Below, one piece after another: positions 5,411 through 6,878 of a stretch of 6,878 bases of DNA. Within the stretch, counting starts at the first letter, position 1. Each line of letters opens with the position of its first letter. The translations under genes and the position numbers were made by a program. Where the stretch lies: NCBI GenBank assembly GCA_000980735.1, contig LBFQ01000027.1, forward strand, positions 8,298-15,175, given 5' to 3'. The DNA is from Candidatus Caldipriscus sp. T1.2. GTDB lineage: Bacteria; Hydrothermota; Hydrothermia; LBFQ01. The notes under the pieces are model-generated. The model saw only the letters and a program-made list of their open reading frames with translations, was not told the DNA's origin and made no database searches.

Positions 5411-6511
5411 ATGGTTAGAGTGGGAATAATAAAGGAAAGAAGGGAAAACGAAAGGAGGGTTTCCCTTGTGCCCGCGGATATAAAAAAGCTCGTAAGTAAA
5501 GGTATTGAGGTTTTGGTGGAGAGGGGAAGCGGTGAAGGGGCATATTTCTTGGATGGGGAGTACGAGGAGGCGGGGGCGAGGGTATTGAATGATGCAAAGG
5601 AAGTACTATCAAACGTTGATATCCTAATAAAGGTTCAACCTCCAAGCCTTGAAGAGGCGAAAGCCCTAAAGGAGGGGGCAATATACATAGGTTTCACGAG
5701 GTATTGGGAAAATCCAGAATATTTGAATGTGTTTTCCGAAAGGGGTATAACCGCCTTTGCCCTTGAGAAGATCCCGAGGACAACTAAGGCACAATTTGTG
5801 GATGTCCTATCCTCTCAGGCTACAATAGCGGGTTATAAGGCGGTTATATTGGCTGCGGATCTTTCCCCCCACCTCTTCCCTATGCTAACCACTGCGGCGG
5901 GAACATTAAAACCCGCGAAGGTTTTGGTAATTGGGGTTGGGGTGGCTGGTTTGCAAGCTTTGGCAACCGCTAAGAGGCTTGGAGCCCTAACCTTCGCTTA
6001 CGACATAAGGCCCGCGGCAAAACATGATGCACAGAGCGTGGGAGCGAAGTTCCTTGAGTCGCCGGTTTGGGCGGAGGGTGTGGGGGGTTATGCGAGGGAG
6101 CTAACGGAGGAAGAAAGGAGAATACAGCACGAGTTCCTGGCAAAACATATTGGAAACTCCGATGTGGTAATAACTACCGCCCAGGTTCCCGGTAAGAGGG
6201 CACCTTTGATAATCACAAAGGATATGGTGGAGAAGATGAAACCGGGTTCGGTTATAGTTGATATAGCGGCGGATAATGGTGGGAACTGCGAGCTTACGAA
6301 ACCCGGAGAGGTTGTAGAATATAACGGTGTAAAGATAGCGGGTCCTTTAAACGTCCCCTCAAGCGTTCCAAGACCCGCAAGCGAAATGTTTTCAAAGAAT
6401 ATGGCGAACTTCCTTGAACTTATCATAAAGGATGGTCAAATAAAATTGGATTTTGGGGAAGAGATCCTTGAAAAGAGCCTTTTAATAAAACCGGGGGTGA
6501 AAAATGAATGA
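5411..6511 (+). CDS. pntAA: Proton-translocating NAD(P) transhydrogenase subunit alpha1 (NAD(H)-binding domain I)
   Basis: This is the soluble NAD(H)-binding domain I of transhydrogenase, which moves hydride between NADH and NADP+ using the proton gradient and so supplies NADPH. The 366-residue product starts with MVRVGIIKERRENERRVSLVP-type sequence, carries the RQD-loop residues Arg123, Gln128 and Asp131 in PRTTKAQFVD, and has the dinucleotide-binding block VLVIGVGVAGLQALATAKRL (171-190; Gly175, Gly177, Gly180) with acidic Asp198 in AYDIRPAAK. The C-terminal GPLNVPSSVPRPASEMFSKN (311-330) is also typical. The family includes alanine dehydrogenase, but the RQD loop and the downstream membrane-subunit genes identify PntAA. 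There is no fused membrane segment as in E. coli PntA, so this is the split alpha1/alpha2/beta form. The TGA overlaps pntAB by 8 bases. Confidence 0.96.
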   Translation: MVRVGIIKERRENERRVSLVPADIKKLVSKGIEVLVERGSGEGAYFLDGEYEEAGARVLNDAKEVLSNVDILIKVQPPSLEEAKALKEGAIYIGFTRYWENPEYLNVFSERGITAFALEKIPRTTKAQFVDVLSSQATIAGYKAVILAADLSPHLFPMLTTAAGTLKPAKVLVIGVGVAGLQALATAKRLGALTFAYDIRPAAKHDAQSVGAKFLESPVWAEGVGGYARELTEEERRIQHEFLAKHIGNSDVVITTAQVPGKRAPLIITKDMVEKMKPGSVIVDIAADNGGNCELTKPGEVVEYNGVKIAGPLNVPSSVPRPASEMFSKNMANFLELIIKDGQIKLDFGEEILEKSLLIKPGVKNE

Positions 6512-6788
6512 GGTTTGGATTGCGCTTTACATCTTTATGCTTTCAGCATTTACGGGTTTTGAGGTGATCTCAAGGGTCCCCGTGATTCTCCACACACCCC
6601 TTATGTCCGGCACCAACTTCATACACGGCATAGTTTTGGTAGGTTCTATGATCGTTATGATGAATGCCCAGACACCCTTTGAGATGGTGGTCGGAGCTTT
6701 TGGCGTCTTTCTCGGAGCCTTAAACGTCGTGGGTGGCTTTGCGGTTACGGATAGGATGCTGGAGATGTTTAAAGGAGGGAAAAAATGA
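6504..6788 (+). CDS. pntAB: NAD(P) transhydrogenase subunit alpha2 (membrane domain)
   Basis: This short subunit supplies the first group of membrane helices of the transhydrogenase proton channel (part of domain II). The 94-residue product has the family block FTGFEVISRVPVILHTPLMS (16-35) followed by GTNFIHGIVLVGSM (36-49). Hydrophobic stretches at about 4-22, 41-54 and 60-81 fit three helices; the amphipathic turn between the first two is the conserved part. The start ATG 6504 lies inside the pntAA end (ATGAATGA, 8-base overlap) behind GGGGGTG at 6493-6499, a plausible Shine-Dalgarno. Its own stop overlaps the pntB start (ATGA). Order and length match split transhydrogenases such as those of Thermus and Rhodospirillum. 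Confidence 0.94.
   Translation: MNEVWIALYIFMLSAFTGFEVISRVPVILHTPLMSGTNFIHGIVLVGSMIVMMNAQTPFEMVVGAFGVFLGALNVVGGFAVTDRMLEMFKGGKK
6773..6779 (+). promoter_or_regulatory. Shine-Dalgarno for pntB
   Basis: AGGAGGG lies five bases before the ATG at 6785 and inside the pntAB coding end. Together with the ATGA overlap it fixes the pntB start and indicates coupled translation. Confidence 0.8.
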
Positions 6789-6878
6789 ATCATATTATTA
6801 CGGGAACTTACTTTTTGGCGGTTCTCTTATTTATTTTCGGCTTAAAACTCCTATCTTCCCCAACTAACGCAAGAAAGG
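6785..6878 (+). CDS. pntB: NAD(P) transhydrogenase subunit beta, N-terminal start (cut by window edge)
   Basis: Thirty-one codons are visible, starting MNHIITGTYFLAVLLFIFGL and continuing KLLSSPTNARK. A single N-terminal membrane helix followed by GLKLLSSPxxAR is the usual opening of PntB, the subunit with the remaining membrane helices and the NADP(H)-binding domain III. Identification rests on this short match and on position right after pntAA-pntAB, with a 4-base ATGA overlap and a strong Shine-Dalgarno. The rest of the gene, normally around 450 residues in total, lies beyond the window. Confidence 0.88.
   Translation, partial: MNHIITGTYFLAVLLFIFGLKLLSSPTNARK

Noticed and set aside
5411..6511. 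Alanine dehydrogenase instead of PntAA
   Set aside because: The families share a fold, but the RQD-loop residues at 123, 128 and 131 and the directly following pntAB and pntB genes point to transhydrogenase.

Overview
The window looks like a metagenomic or environmental clone from a thermophilic, respiring bacterium of a lineage I cannot name. Arg is written almost entirely as AGG/AGA, ATA is common for Ile, genes are packed with gaps of 0-20 bases or overlaps, and the proteins are rich in Glu and Lys. Bacterial-type RibA, CtaB, NuoB and three-part transhydrogenase genes, with TAnAAT -10 boxes, argue for Bacteria rather than Archaea. The thermophile assignment is inference from codon and residue use. 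The first ~35 bases are a pUC/M13-type polylinker, so the left edge is a cloning junction and not chromosome.

Layout: on the minus strand, the N-terminal 168 codons of rtcB (RNA ligase) run from 539 into the vector junction. A 66-base divergent promoter region (540-605) follows. From there to the right edge everything is on the plus strand and nearly gapless: sufC, sufB, nuoB, ribA, an unrecognised six-repeat beta-propeller-like gene, ctaB, pntAA, pntAB and the first 31 codons of pntB.

The plus-strand genes share a theme of redox cofactors and respiration. SufBC builds Fe-S clusters; NuoB carries the N2 cluster of complex I; RibA starts flavin synthesis; CtaB makes heme O for a heme-copper oxidase; PntAA/AB/B couples NADH/NADPH hydride transfer to the proton gradient.

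Two observations stand out. (1) rtcB, sufC and nuoB each have a TAnAAT hexamer followed by exactly seven bases and then ATG, with no Shine-Dalgarno, which is the geometry of leaderless transcripts. Operon-internal sufB and pntB have strong Shine-Dalgarno sequences. (2) sufC is frameshifted in a G5 run at 1281-1285: the canonical SufC C-terminus continues in another frame and ends in an ATGA overlap with sufB. No RNA genes, CRISPR, mobile elements or convincing terminators were seen, and no stretch over 300 bases lacks a gene.
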